Assembly (NCBI GenBank): GCA_014378105.1
Contig: JACMOI010000052.1
Coordinates: 1-64,000 of the forward strand
DNA length: 64,000 nt
Source: Pseudopedobacter sp.
GTDB lineage: Bacteria > Bacteroidota > Bacteroidia > Sphingobacteriales > Sphingobacteriaceae
Reading direction: 5' to 3'
The position numbers and the translations under genes are program-made. The notes below the pieces were generated by a model. The model ran no database searches, was not told the origin of the DNA, and was given only the letters and a program-made list of their open reading frames with translations. Below are positions 1 through 9,152 of the stretch, piece after piece. Position 1 is the stretch's first letter. Every line of letters begins with the position of its first letter.

Positions 1-813
1 TAAAGGGCCGCCCTGAGTTCCAGGAAAAACTGCTCCATCTAAAAGTGCAGACATCATTTTAATCTCTCCTTTTGGCGTTTTTATCCCGAATGGATTCTCG
101 AAATCTTTACCCATCATAATTAAACCTCCACGTGGACCTCTCAAGGTTTTATGAGTAGTAGTGGTTACGATATGGCAATGTGGAAGTGGGTCTTTTAACA
201 ACCCACGAGCAATTAAACCTGATGGATGAGAGATGTCCGCTAAAACTAAAGCGTCAATTTTATCAGCAACAGAACGAATAAATTCGTAATCCCAATCTCT
301 TGAATAAGCTGAGGCACCGCAAATAATTAATTTTGGCTTCTCTTTCAATGCCACTTCCTCTAATTTCTTATAGTCAATTAAACCTGTGGATTCTTCAACA
401 CCATAAAAAGATGGTTTGTAAATTTTCCCAGAGAAATTAACAGGTGAACCATGCGTTAAATGACCTCCATGTGACAAGTCGAATCCCAAAATTTTATCCC
501 CTGGATTTAAAACAGCTAGAAATACTGCAGCGTTTGCTTGTGCGCCAGAGTGTGGTTGTACATTGGCCCAAGCAGCATTAAATAATTCTTTAGCTCTCTC
601 AATTGCTATATTTTCGATTTTATCCACTACTTCACAACCTCCGTAATACCTCTTTCCTGGTAAACCTTCGGCATATTTGTTGGTCAATACAGATCCTGCA
701 GCTTCCATTACTTGTTCACTCACGAAGTTTTCAGATGCAATTAATTCAATACCGTTTTCTTGCCGTTGAAGTTCTTCTTCAATTAAATCGAAAATTATTT
801 TATCTTTTTTCAT
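1..813 (-). CDS. glyA: Serine hydroxymethyltransferase, partial (C-terminus beyond window)
   Basis: Reverse-strand translation from ATG at 813: [61 protein letters not shown]..., with [11 protein letters not shown] around the PLP lysine; open to the window edge. Confidence 0.97.
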   Translation of the reverse strand, partial: MKKDKIIFDLIEEELQRQENGIELIASENFVSEQVMEAAGSVLTNKYAEGLPGKRYYGGCEVVDKIENIAIERAKELFNAAWANVQPHSGAQANAAVFLAVLNPGDKILGFDLSHGGHLTHGSPVNFSGKIYKPSFYGVEESTGLIDYKKLEEVALKEKPKLIICGASAYSRDWDYEFIRSVADKIDALVLADISHPSGLIARGLLKDPLPHCHIVTTTTHKTLRGPRGGLIMMGKDFENPFGIKTPKGEIKMMSALLDGAVFPGTQGGPL

Positions 814-890
814 CAATCTTTATAATATACTTGATTAATTTTAACCTAAAAGTCACTATTAATCCTGAAAATTTTATTTTAGGCTAAAAT

Positions 891-1949
891 ATGGAATTTA
901 CCCCACTATTAGAACTTAAAAGTTATATGAATAAAATTAGCTTTGTTATTGTTGGGGTGGGCAATATAGGAGAGAAATATGCTCAACTTTTAAGTACTAT
1001 GCTTAATGCTGATCTAGTAGCTGCCGTTGATATTGATTTTAGGAAACGTAAACTAATTCATAAATTAATTCCTTTTTTTACTTCACTTGACGACTTTTTA
1101 AAATCACAAATTGAAGCTGATATTATCTGCATCTGTACACCAAATGGATTACATCCTGCACATACTATCAAATGCTTAAATGCAGGATATCATGTAATTT
1201 GTGAAAAGCCAGTTGCCTTGCATGCTGAGGACGTTCATAAAATGATGGCTGCCGAAAAGATAGCAAGAAAGAAAGTTTTTGCTGTGATGCAAAATAGATA
1301 TAGCCCTGTGGCTATTTGGTTAAAAAAACTAGTTGAAAGTAAGAAGCTTGGTGAAATCCGATTTTTGCAAATTAATTGCTTTTGGAATAGAAATGAAAGT
1401 TATTACTCCGAATCTCCATGGCGAGCAACAAATAAAATTGGAGGAGGACCTTTGTACTCTCAGTTTAGCCATTTTATAGATTTAATGCTTTGGCTGTGTG
1501 GCGAAGTAAAAGATATCAGCAGTAATTTGTTTACTTTAAATCCTGATATTAAAACAGCATTTGATGATAGTGGAGTTATTAAATTTAATTTAAGTAACGG
1601 TGCTAAAGGGATGTTTAATTTTACCAATGCTGCCTATAAGATGAATATCGAAAGTAGTCTAACCATCATTGGTTCAAAAGGAAATGTAAAAGTTGGTGGG
1701 CAATATATGGAGAAGCTAGACTTCGTTAATCTAGAAAATAGTTTTGAGGTCCCAGTATTTGAGCAAATCACTCAAGCTAATAATTATACTTATTACAAAG
1801 GCTCGGCAGACAAGCATGATGTGTTTTTAGAGAAAGTAATTAACTGTTTGATTAACAATTTAGAACCAGAAATAGGTTTACATGATGAACTTCAGGTAGT
1901 GGATTTTATTGAGCAGGCGTTGACTTCTGTAGAATCCAAAAATTATTAA
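891..1949 (+). CDS. Gfo/Idh/MocA family oxidoreductase (start may be the internal ATG at 927)
   Basis: N-terminal Rossmann motif VGVGNIGEKYA and CEKPVALHAED motif typical of the family. Confidence 0.9.
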   Translation: MEFTPLLELKSYMNKISFVIVGVGNIGEKYAQLLSTMLNADLVAAVDIDFRKRKLIHKLIPFFTSLDDFLKSQIEADIICICTPNGLHPAHTIKCLNAGYHVICEKPVALHAEDVHKMMAAEKIARKKVFAVMQNRYSPVAIWLKKLVESKKLGEIRFLQINCFWNRNESYYSESPWRATNKIGGGPLYSQFSHFIDLMLWLCGEVKDISSNLFTLNPDIKTAFDDSGVIKFNLSNGAKGMFNFTNAAYKMNIESSLTIIGSKGNVKVGGQYMEKLDFVNLENSFEVPVFEQITQANNYTYYKGSADKHDVFLEKVINCLINNLEPEIGLHDELQVVDFIEQALTSVESKNY

Positions 1950-2670
1950 ATCCTAACCCGATTTGTATTTCTAAAAGTTGCTGTTGCAATAGTTCCAAAA
2001 TAGCTAAAAAGTTATATACAAACTGCACTTTATCTTTCGAAATATCTTTTAAATTTTGAAAATCGAATTGTTTATTTATTAATAACAAGCTTGAGATCTT
2101 AGCTTTTTGCTCTTCAATGCTATAAGGATACTTATCAATTCTATGCTTTACTTCTTCAGACTTCACTAAATAATTACCCCATACCTTTTGATAGGTTTTC
2201 AAAAGTTTATATAAATTAAAAGAAGAGAAATCCTCCAGTAACTCAGAATCGATATTCTCTAAAAGCCTTTTAACATCCTCATTAATATTTCCGCGTCTTT
2301 CTTTAAAAAAACGTTCGTTTTCTAGTAATTTAAATTCTTCGGTAATTTCCTTAAATCGCTTATATTCAATTAACCTTTGAACTAAATCCTCCTTCAAATC
2401 AATTTCTTGACCATCTTCATCGAGCTCTGGTCTAGGTAAAAGCATTTTTGCTTTAATACGCATCAAAGTAGCTGCTACAAAAATAAATTCACTTGCAAAT
2501 TCTATATTTAAAGTATTTAACTGATGAATATAATGAAGAAAGTCGTCTGTGATTTTAGCAATTGGAATATTTTGAATGTCTAACTCATCCTTTTCTATAA
2601 AGAAAAGTAACAAATCAAACGGACCTTCAAAAACGGGTAACTTTATAGAAAAATCTTCTACTTCAATCAT
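1906..2670 (-). CDS. scpA: Segregation and condensation protein A
   Basis: ORF 254 aa; FEGPFDLLLFFIEKDELDIQNIPIAKITDDFLHYI is the ScpA N-terminal signature. Confidence 0.93.
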   Translation of the reverse strand: MIEVEDFSIKLPVFEGPFDLLLFFIEKDELDIQNIPIAKITDDFLHYIHQLNTLNIEFASEFIFVAATLMRIKAKMLLPRPELDEDGQEIDLKEDLVQRLIEYKRFKEITEEFKLLENERFFKERRGNINEDVKRLLENIDSELLEDFSSFNLYKLLKTYQKVWGNYLVKSEEVKHRIDKYPYSIEEQKAKISSLLLINKQFDFQNLKDISKDKVQFVYNFLAILELLQQQLLEIQIGLGFNNFWILQKSTPAQ

Positions 2671-2690
2671 TGAAATTTATTAAAATTTGG

Positions 2691-2815
2691 GCTTTCCGAT
2701 AGCTATCGGAATAACACGCTGTTCTCTAATACTGCTTTAGATATTAGCCAAAAAACTGCTATCTCTGCCCATTTTGTTCAGGTGGACGCTGCTATCTTTA
2801 ACGCAAAACCCTATC
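2691..2815. repeat. Degenerate intergenic REP-like palindromic element
   Basis: Contains the perfect palindrome ttccgatagctatcggaa (2694-2711) and atactgctttagatattagcca, which closely matches atactgcttctggcattagcca in the 33.3 kb element. Confidence 0.55.
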
Positions 2816-4083
2816 TAAGATTTCTGAATATCTTCTAATGTGAGCGGAATCAATTTTTTAGTTTTAAACCAAGTCACTCCAGAAACTACTAAAGTCATAA
2901 ATCCACCAAAAACAACAGCTGGAACAGTTCTCATCAATTTAGCCGTTAAACCAGATTCGAATTGTCCTATCTCATTAGATGAACCTATAAACATCGAGTT
3001 TACCGCCGAAACCCTTCCCCGCATATCATCTGGTGTTAACAACTGCAAAATGGTAGAACGTATAATCACGCTCACACTATCGAAAGCTCCTTCTAAAAAT
3101 AAAAAGAATAAGGTTAAATAAAAATTACGTGATAAACCATAACAAATAATGGAGATACCGAAACCCGTAACTGCAAATAAAAGGTTTCTCCATGGTTTTC
3201 CCATCGGCGAGAAGCGAGTCATCAATAGCATCGTAATTACGGCTCCTGCGGCCGGCATTGCTCTCATGATACCAAATTCAGTTGCGCCTACATGTAAAAT
3301 TTCAGTTGCTATTACTGGGATTAAAGCAACCGCACCGCCAAAAAAAACAGAAAATAAATCCAAGCTAAGAGCGCCTACCAACATTTTTGTTTTAAAAACG
3401 AATTTCAAACCTTCTGACACGCTTTTAAGCATACTACCTGTTTTAACAAATGTTGATGGTCTGCTTTTTAAAAAGAAAGTACCAACAAAAGAAATAGTGA
3501 TACAAATCAGTACAACAATAAAGGTTTGGTGAATTCCTGAAAAACCATACAATAAACCTCCTAAAGCTGGACCTGCAATTGAAGCAGTTTGCCAAGCTGA
3601 ACTATTCCATGTAGATGAATTTGGATAATGCTCTCTGGGTATAATCATCGCCATCATTGAAAAAGCTGTTGGCGCATAAAAACCTCTGGCAATTCCATTT
3701 ACGAAAATCATACAATAAATAATTGTGATTAATAAAGATTGACTAAGGCTTAAGGTGACGTTTGGCAAAGTAACCACAAACATTACTGTTGAAGACAGCA
3801 AAATTAATCCAATTACTTTGTGCAATAAAGTTTTCTTATTTGATTTATCGGCAATATAACCTCCATAAAGAGCAATTCCAATAGCTGGAACGGCTTCTGC
3901 TAAGCCAATTAAACCTAAAGACAACGGATCTTTGGTTAGGCTATAAACATACCAGCCTAGAATTACGCCTTGTATTTGATAACCTATAGTCAAGAAAAAC
4001 CGCATCACTAAAAAAGACCTAAATTCAGGAAATCTTAATGCGATATATGGATCGTTTCTAAGATCCGAATTTTGCTGCTCCAA
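2815..4083 (-). CDS. MFS transporter
   Basis: 422 aa, about 12 hydrophobic segments; MFS pattern GGYIADKSNKK between TM2 and TM3. Confidence 0.88.
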   Translation of the reverse strand: MEQQNSDLRNDPYIALRFPEFRSFLVMRFFLTIGYQIQGVILGWYVYSLTKDPLSLGLIGLAEAVPAIGIALYGGYIADKSNKKTLLHKVIGLILLSSTVMFVVTLPNVTLSLSQSLLITIIYCMIFVNGIARGFYAPTAFSMMAMIIPREHYPNSSTWNSSAWQTASIAGPALGGLLYGFSGIHQTFIVVLICITISFVGTFFLKSRPSTFVKTGSMLKSVSEGLKFVFKTKMLVGALSLDLFSVFFGGAVALIPVIATEILHVGATEFGIMRAMPAAGAVITMLLMTRFSPMGKPWRNLLFAVTGFGISIICYGLSRNFYLTLFFLFLEGAFDSVSVIIRSTILQLLTPDDMRGRVSAVNSMFIGSSNEIGQFESGLTAKLMRTVPAVVFGGFMTLVVSGVTWFKTKKLIPLTLEDIQKS

Positions 4084-4092
4084 AAAGTAAGA

Positions 4093-5475
4093 TTATTTGA
4101 TCCCGTGTTGATCTATTAAGTAAACCAAAGATGTCATTGCTGCAGCGCCTAATTCTAGCTCTCTTTTATTCACGTTCTCAAAAACATCGTTAGGTGTATG
4201 ATGGATATCAAAATAACGTTGCGAATCGGCTCTGTAGCCAATCAAAACTGCGTCTTTAAATATTGACAAGGGTTCAATGTCGCTTCCACTCCCTCCTGCA
4301 TCTAAATGATCTGCAAGGTAAGGTCTCAATAAACCACTCCAGTTTTCATTAATCTCTTTTAAATCTTTTTTAGAAATATCCTGAAAAGTAAAACCTCTAG
4401 GTGTGAAACCACCACCGTCAGATTCTATAGCCGCAATATGTTTCTCTCCGTTTTTCATAGCCAATTCAGCATATTTATCACCTCCTCTACCACCGTTCTC
4501 TTCATTCATAAACATTACCGCTCTTATAGAATGTTTTGGCTTCATGCCTAATGCTTTATAAACTCTTAAAACCTCCATTGCTTGCATCACTCCCGTTCCA
4601 TCATCATGGGCACCTTCTGCCAAATCCCAAGAGTCTAGATGTCCACCTACAGTAATTACTTCATTTGGAAATTCAGAGCCTGTCATTTCACCTACAACAT
4701 TATAAGATTTCGCATCAGGTAGTAATTGACAGCTTTGCTTAAAATAGAACTGGATAGCTGGTAGTTTTTTTAACTTTAATAATGTGCTTAGCTGATTAGC
4801 TGCTTTTGTTGAAATAGCTGCAGCTGGAATTTGCTTGCTCCCCTTCGGAAAATTAGTTGTTCCTGTGTGAGGATAGTCATCTAAGCTTTCGGTTAATGAT
4901 CTTACAATTACACCCACAGCCCCATATTTTGCCGCTTCAGCTGGACCAGCAAACCTTTGATCACCTGCTGTACCGTAAGCTCTTCCTGTTTCAATAAAAC
5001 GGGGATCAAATGGTCGGTTAAAGAAAACAATTTTTCCTTTGATTACGCTTTCCCCTAGTTTGGCTAGCTCATCCAAACTGCTTAATTCAATAATTTGAGC
5101 TTTTACACCTTCTTTTGGTGTCCCAGGAGACATTCCTAGTGCACAAATCGGCACATTAATCTCTTGATTTCCATTGATAATTTTACCAACTTCTTTCTCT
5201 CCCCTCACCCAATGAGGCACCATACACTCTTGCAAGTAAACCTTATCAAAACCATATTTGTCCATTAAGCTTTTAGTCCAATCTACTGCTTTTTGAGCAT
5301 TTGCTGAACCGCTTAATCTAGGACCTATTTGTTTACACAGATACCTTAAATTCTGATACGATTCTCCGTTTACCAGAGCCTCATCATAAATTTTTCTTAA
5401 AACTAAAGAGTCCTGAGCATGAACGCTCAATGCAAATAGAAAAATAACTGCGATAAGAAGTTTAATAGCTTTCAT
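4093..5475 (-). CDS. M28-family zinc aminopeptidase/carboxypeptidase with signal peptide
   Basis: Signal peptide MKAIKLLIAVIFLFALSVHAQ; metal-binding motifs GGHLDSWDLAEGAHDDGTG and MNEENGGRGG; PA-like insert. Confidence 0.9.
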   Translation of the reverse strand: MKAIKLLIAVIFLFALSVHAQDSLVLRKIYDEALVNGESYQNLRYLCKQIGPRLSGSANAQKAVDWTKSLMDKYGFDKVYLQECMVPHWVRGEKEVGKIINGNQEINVPICALGMSPGTPKEGVKAQIIELSSLDELAKLGESVIKGKIVFFNRPFDPRFIETGRAYGTAGDQRFAGPAEAAKYGAVGVIVRSLTESLDDYPHTGTTNFPKGSKQIPAAAISTKAANQLSTLLKLKKLPAIQFYFKQSCQLLPDAKSYNVVGEMTGSEFPNEVITVGGHLDSWDLAEGAHDDGTGVMQAMEVLRVYKALGMKPKHSIRAVMFMNEENGGRGGDKYAELAMKNGEKHIAAIESDGGGFTPRGFTFQDISKKDLKEINENWSGLLRPYLADHLDAGGSGSDIEPLSIFKDAVLIGYRADSQRYFDIHHTPNDVFENVNKRELELGAAAMTSLVYLIDQHGIK

Positions 5476-5514
5476 TTTGTAAAGTTTAAATCAAAAAAAG
5501 ATTAATAGTCAATA

Positions 5515-7620
5515 TTATGATATTTTATTTAATGTTATGCCATTTTCTGCGTTTGTAACAAAGCTTTTTAATATTTTATTTTCAGGTTTGTTTAAATCAG
5601 GATCATTTTCAAAAATTTCTATGACACTTTTTCTCGCTTCTTGCAATATTTTTTGATCGAGAGCTAAATCGGCTAATTTTAAATCCATTATACCACTTTG
5701 TTGTCTTCCCTCGATATTTCCTGGTCCACGAAGCTGCAAATCAATTTCAGCAATCTCGAAACCATCATTGGTTTTAACCATGGTATCTAACCTTACTCTG
5801 CCTTCCTTGCTTAGTTTATGCTCCGACATTAAAATACAATAAGATTGCTCGGCACCTCTGCCTACCCTTCCTCTTAGTTGGTGCAATTGGGATAAACCAA
5901 AACGCTCAGAATTTTCGATGATCATTACAGAAGCATTGGGAACATTCACGCCAACCTCAATCACTGTGGTTGCTACCATAATTTGAGTTTCTCCTTTTAC
6001 AAATCTTTGCATCTCAAATTCTTTTTCTGATGGTTTTAACTGTCCATGAAGGATGCTGATTTTAAATTGCGGTAACGGGAACTCTCTACTCATCGTATCA
6101 ACTCCATCCATCAAATTTTTAAGATCAAGTTTGGCACTCTCTTGTATTAACGGATAAACTATATAAATCTGGCGACCTTTGGCAATTTCCTGTTTCATAA
6201 AACCAAACATTCGTAATCGATGATTTTCGAACATATGAATTGTTTCTATAGGCTTTCTGCCAGCAGGTAATTCATCAATAACTGACACGTCTAAATCGCC
6301 ATATAAGGTCATGGCAAGTGTACGAGGTATTGGTGTAGCAGTCATCACTAAAATATGTGGAGGAATACTATTCTTACGCCAAAGCTTTGCTCTTTGTTCT
6401 ACGCCAAAACGATGTTGTTCATCTATCACTGCTAATCCTAAATTCTTAAAAATCACAGGATCTTCAATCAGAGCGTGAGTTCCTATCAAAATACAAAGTT
6501 TACCAGATTCTAATGATTCTGCAATTAATTTTCGCTCCCTTTTCTTTGTGGAACCTGTTAATAGTTTGATAGATACAAAATCATCTTTTAAAAGTGCATG
6601 CAGAGAGTGATAATGTTGTGTAGCCAATATCTCTGTTGGGGCCATCAAGCAAGTCTGAAAACCATTATCAATCGCTAAAAGCATCGTCATTAAAGCAACT
6701 ACCGTTTTCCCAGAACCAACATCCCCTTGTACTAATCGATTCATTTGAACACCTCTTTGTGTATCAAGTCGAATCTCTTTAATTACTCTCTTTTGAGCAT
6801 TTGTAAGCTGAAATGGAAGAAGATTTTCATAAAATAAAGTGAATTTCTCACCCACACTTTCAAATATATTTCCTTTGAATTTTTGACTTCTTAAAAGTTT
6901 AGACCTCAACATCCTAAACTGAATAAAGAAAAGCTCTTCGAATTTTATAGTATTCTGAGTAATTTTTAAAACCTGAGTATCCTTAGGAAAATGAATATTT
7001 AATAGCGCAATGTTTCTTGTATAAAGCTTATACTTTTTGATTAGATATTCAGGAAGTTCTTCTTCAATATCATTGAAAACAATATCTATCAAATTTGCCA
7101 TTATTCGTTGAATCCCTTTAGAGTCTAAACTAAATTGTTTCAATTTTTCTGTTGAGGAATACACTGGCTGAAGCGAAAGATTTCCTTTATTCTGATTTTC
7201 TTTATTGAAAAATTCAATTTCCGGATGAGCCATTTGAGGCTTTCCATTAAAATAGCTTACTTTACCGAAGATAATATAAACCTGATTAAGCTTTAAAGTT
7301 TTCTGAATCCAATTTACACCCTGAAACCAAACCAACTCAATCTCTCCAGTATCATCTACTGCTTCAGCAACTAATCTTCTGGTTTTTTTTTCTCCTATGA
7401 TCTCAAATGATTTTAATCGAACTAAGATTTGAATGTATGGTAAGTCAGGATTGGCGTCTCTAACCTTATAGAATTGTGTTCTATCTATATAACGGAATGG
7501 ATAATAATGAAGTAAATCTCCGTAAGTGAAAATGGAAATTTCTTTTTTAAGGATTTCAGCCCTTTGCGGACCAACTCCTTTTAAGTATTCAATAGGGGTT
7601 TTAAAAATTTGCTCATTCAA
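5515..7620 (-). CDS. recG: ATP-dependent DNA helicase RecG
   Basis: 701 aa; RLVQGDVGSGKTVVA, DEQHRFGVEQR, MTATPIPRTLAMTLYGDLD, QLRGRVGRG. Confidence 0.97.
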   Translation of the reverse strand: MNEQIFKTPIEYLKGVGPQRAEILKKEISIFTYGDLLHYYPFRYIDRTQFYKVRDANPDLPYIQILVRLKSFEIIGEKKTRRLVAEAVDDTGEIELVWFQGVNWIQKTLKLNQVYIIFGKVSYFNGKPQMAHPEIEFFNKENQNKGNLSLQPVYSSTEKLKQFSLDSKGIQRIMANLIDIVFNDIEEELPEYLIKKYKLYTRNIALLNIHFPKDTQVLKITQNTIKFEELFFIQFRMLRSKLLRSQKFKGNIFESVGEKFTLFYENLLPFQLTNAQKRVIKEIRLDTQRGVQMNRLVQGDVGSGKTVVALMTMLLAIDNGFQTCLMAPTEILATQHYHSLHALLKDDFVSIKLLTGSTKKRERKLIAESLESGKLCILIGTHALIEDPVIFKNLGLAVIDEQHRFGVEQRAKLWRKNSIPPHILVMTATPIPRTLAMTLYGDLDVSVIDELPAGRKPIETIHMFENHRLRMFGFMKQEIAKGRQIYIVYPLIQESAKLDLKNLMDGVDTMSREFPLPQFKISILHGQLKPSEKEFEMQRFVKGETQIMVATTVIEVGVNVPNASVMIIENSERFGLSQLHQLRGRVGRGAEQSYCILMSEHKLSKEGRVRLDTMVKTNDGFEIAEIDLQLRGPGNIEGRQQSGIMDLKLADLALDQKILQEARKSVIEIFENDPDLNKPENKILKSFVTNAENGITLNKIS

Positions 7621-7622
7621 AA

Positions 7623-8555
7623 TTAAGATGCAATATCTATTTCCTTTTTCAGCTTGTCACCTAATTTAAAGTAAGATTTGCTTATTATTTTCCAATTAAA
7701 AATAATAACAGCTAGAATTAATAAACTGTAAGCAACAATCTGTTTAAAAACTATAGGTTCATGAAAGTAAAAAAATGCGACTGTAAATGCAACTATTGGA
7801 TTCACATAAAGCATTATCCCTACTGTAGATGATGGAAGGTGACCAACCGCATATAAACTCAATAATAGAGGAATTAAGGTGAATAAAATTCCAACTAACA
7901 CGATAACCAGCCAAAAAGATAAATCTGTTGGTATATTTTGTGGATGGAAGAAAAATAATGGGCTGACTAAGATTAAACCTATTAATAGTTGAAAGCCCAG
8001 CATATTTAATCTATCAAAATTCTTTAAAATCCGTTGAATAAGAACAAAAGTAGCATAAAATAAAGCAATCAAACCCGACCATATTACACTACCCAGAAAA
8101 CCACTTGCTAATAAGATTATTGATATTGCAGCTAAGCCTAACGCGAAAAACTTGAGCTTACTTAACTCTTCTTTTAATAATACAAAACCTCCTAAAGCAG
8201 TAATTAAGGGACAAATCATATAAGCAAAAGCTGCTGATTTTATATTTATGTTATTCACAACATATATAAAAGCAAACCAGTTTAGTGTAATCCCAATCGC
8301 TGATAAAATTAAAAGTAACCAAAATTTCATCTTTGGCATATCCCTATTTAATTTAACATTTTTTAAATCTTGTTTTAATTGTTTTCTCTTAAATATGGAG
8401 ATAGATAAACATGTAATAAAACATGCAATCACAATTCTATAAAACAATATTAAATCTGTAGGATATTTTTGAAGAAACCTAAAAGCTATCGAAACAAACC
8501 CCCAAATAACATTTGCAGAAAGTGCAGCAATTAATCCTTTGCTTTTATTAGTCAT
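7623..8555 (-). CDS. EamA/RarD-like DMT superfamily transporter
   Basis: 310 aa; ten hydrophobic helices; GLIAALSANVIWGF start typical of EamA permeases. Confidence 0.85.
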   Translation of the reverse strand: MTNKSKGLIAALSANVIWGFVSIAFRFLQKYPTDLILFYRIVIACFITCLSISIFKRKQLKQDLKNVKLNRDMPKMKFWLLLILSAIGITLNWFAFIYVVNNINIKSAAFAYMICPLITALGGFVLLKEELSKLKFFALGLAAISIILLASGFLGSVIWSGLIALFYATFVLIQRILKNFDRLNMLGFQLLIGLILVSPLFFFHPQNIPTDLSFWLVIVLVGILFTLIPLLLSLYAVGHLPSSTVGIMLYVNPIVAFTVAFFYFHEPIVFKQIVAYSLLILAVIIFNWKIISKSYFKLGDKLKKEIDIAS

Positions 8556-8932
8556 TAAATAATTGCAGTAACGGAAATTTCGACATTCACATTTTTCGGT
8601 AATGTCTTCACCGCTATTGTTTCTCTGGCTGGATAATCTCCATCGAAATATTTTCCATAAGTTTCATTTACTTTTGCGAAATAATCCATATCACTTAAAA
8701 AAATAGACGTTTTAACCACATTTGTGAGACTCATTTCAGCGGCTTCTAAAACTGCTTTAATGTTTTTCATAACTTGATGGGTTTCGTCTTCAATTGATTT
8801 ATCAACAATTTCTCCTGTTTTTGGATCAATCGCTATTTGTCCAGAAGCATATAGAATTCCATTAGTCAAAATTGCTTGACTATACGGACCGATTGGCATT
8901 GGTGCATTAAACGTTTGTATAATTTTTTTCAT
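8555..8932 (-). CDS. RidA family enamine/imine deaminase
   Basis: ORF track extends to 8974 but the homologous start is MKKIIQTFNAPMPIGPYSQAI at 8932; RidA signatures GPYSQAI and PARETIAVKTLPKNVNVEISVTA. Confidence 0.92.
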   Translation of the reverse strand: MKKIIQTFNAPMPIGPYSQAILTNGILYASGQIAIDPKTGEIVDKSIEDETHQVMKNIKAVLEAAEMSLTNVVKTSIFLSDMDYFAKVNETYGKYFDGDYPARETIAVKTLPKNVNVEISVTAII

Positions 8933-8937
8933 ATCTG

Positions 8938-9081
8938 TTACTTTTTTAATATCAAGACATCTACAAGTTTCCAAATAATCCCTAATATAAATACAATTAT
9001 TGCGATGCGATTAATCATATGCATTGCTCTTAAGTTAAAGTTGTCTGGTCTATTTGGGTCTTTTTTTCTGAAAAAATACAT
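8938..9081 (-). CDS. Small single-TM protein (47 aa), not in supplied ORF track
   Basis: Own reverse-strand translation: MYFFRKKDPNRPDNFNLRAMHMINRIAIIVFILGIIWKLVDVLILKK*; ends 5 nt before the ridA start, so probably co-transcribed. Confidence 0.72.
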   Translation of the reverse strand: MYFFRKKDPNRPDNFNLRAMHMINRIAIIVFILGIIWKLVDVLILKK

Positions 9082-9100
9082 TTTAGTCAAATTTAGAAAT

Positions 9101-9135
9101 AAAAAAAGGGAGTTCAATTTGAACTCCCTTTTTTA
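9101..9135. terminator. Intrinsic (bidirectional) terminator downstream of the OmpA-family gene
   Basis: aaaaaaagggagttcaatttgaactcccttttttaa: perfect stem GGGAGTTCAA/TTGAACTCCC flanked by A and T tracts. Confidence 0.85.
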
Positions 9136-9152
9136 ATAACAATTATTTTTAG

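Noticed and set aside
603-887. 94-aa ORF on + strand
   Set aside because: Antisense to well-supported glyA; no recognisable domain.
2840-3532. Two + strand ORFs (93 and 127 aa) inside the MFS gene
   Set aside because: Antisense shadow ORFs of a strong MFS coding sequence.
8876-9136. 86-aa + strand ORF at ridA 5' end
   Set aside because: Antisense to ridA and to the better-supported 47-aa membrane ORF.
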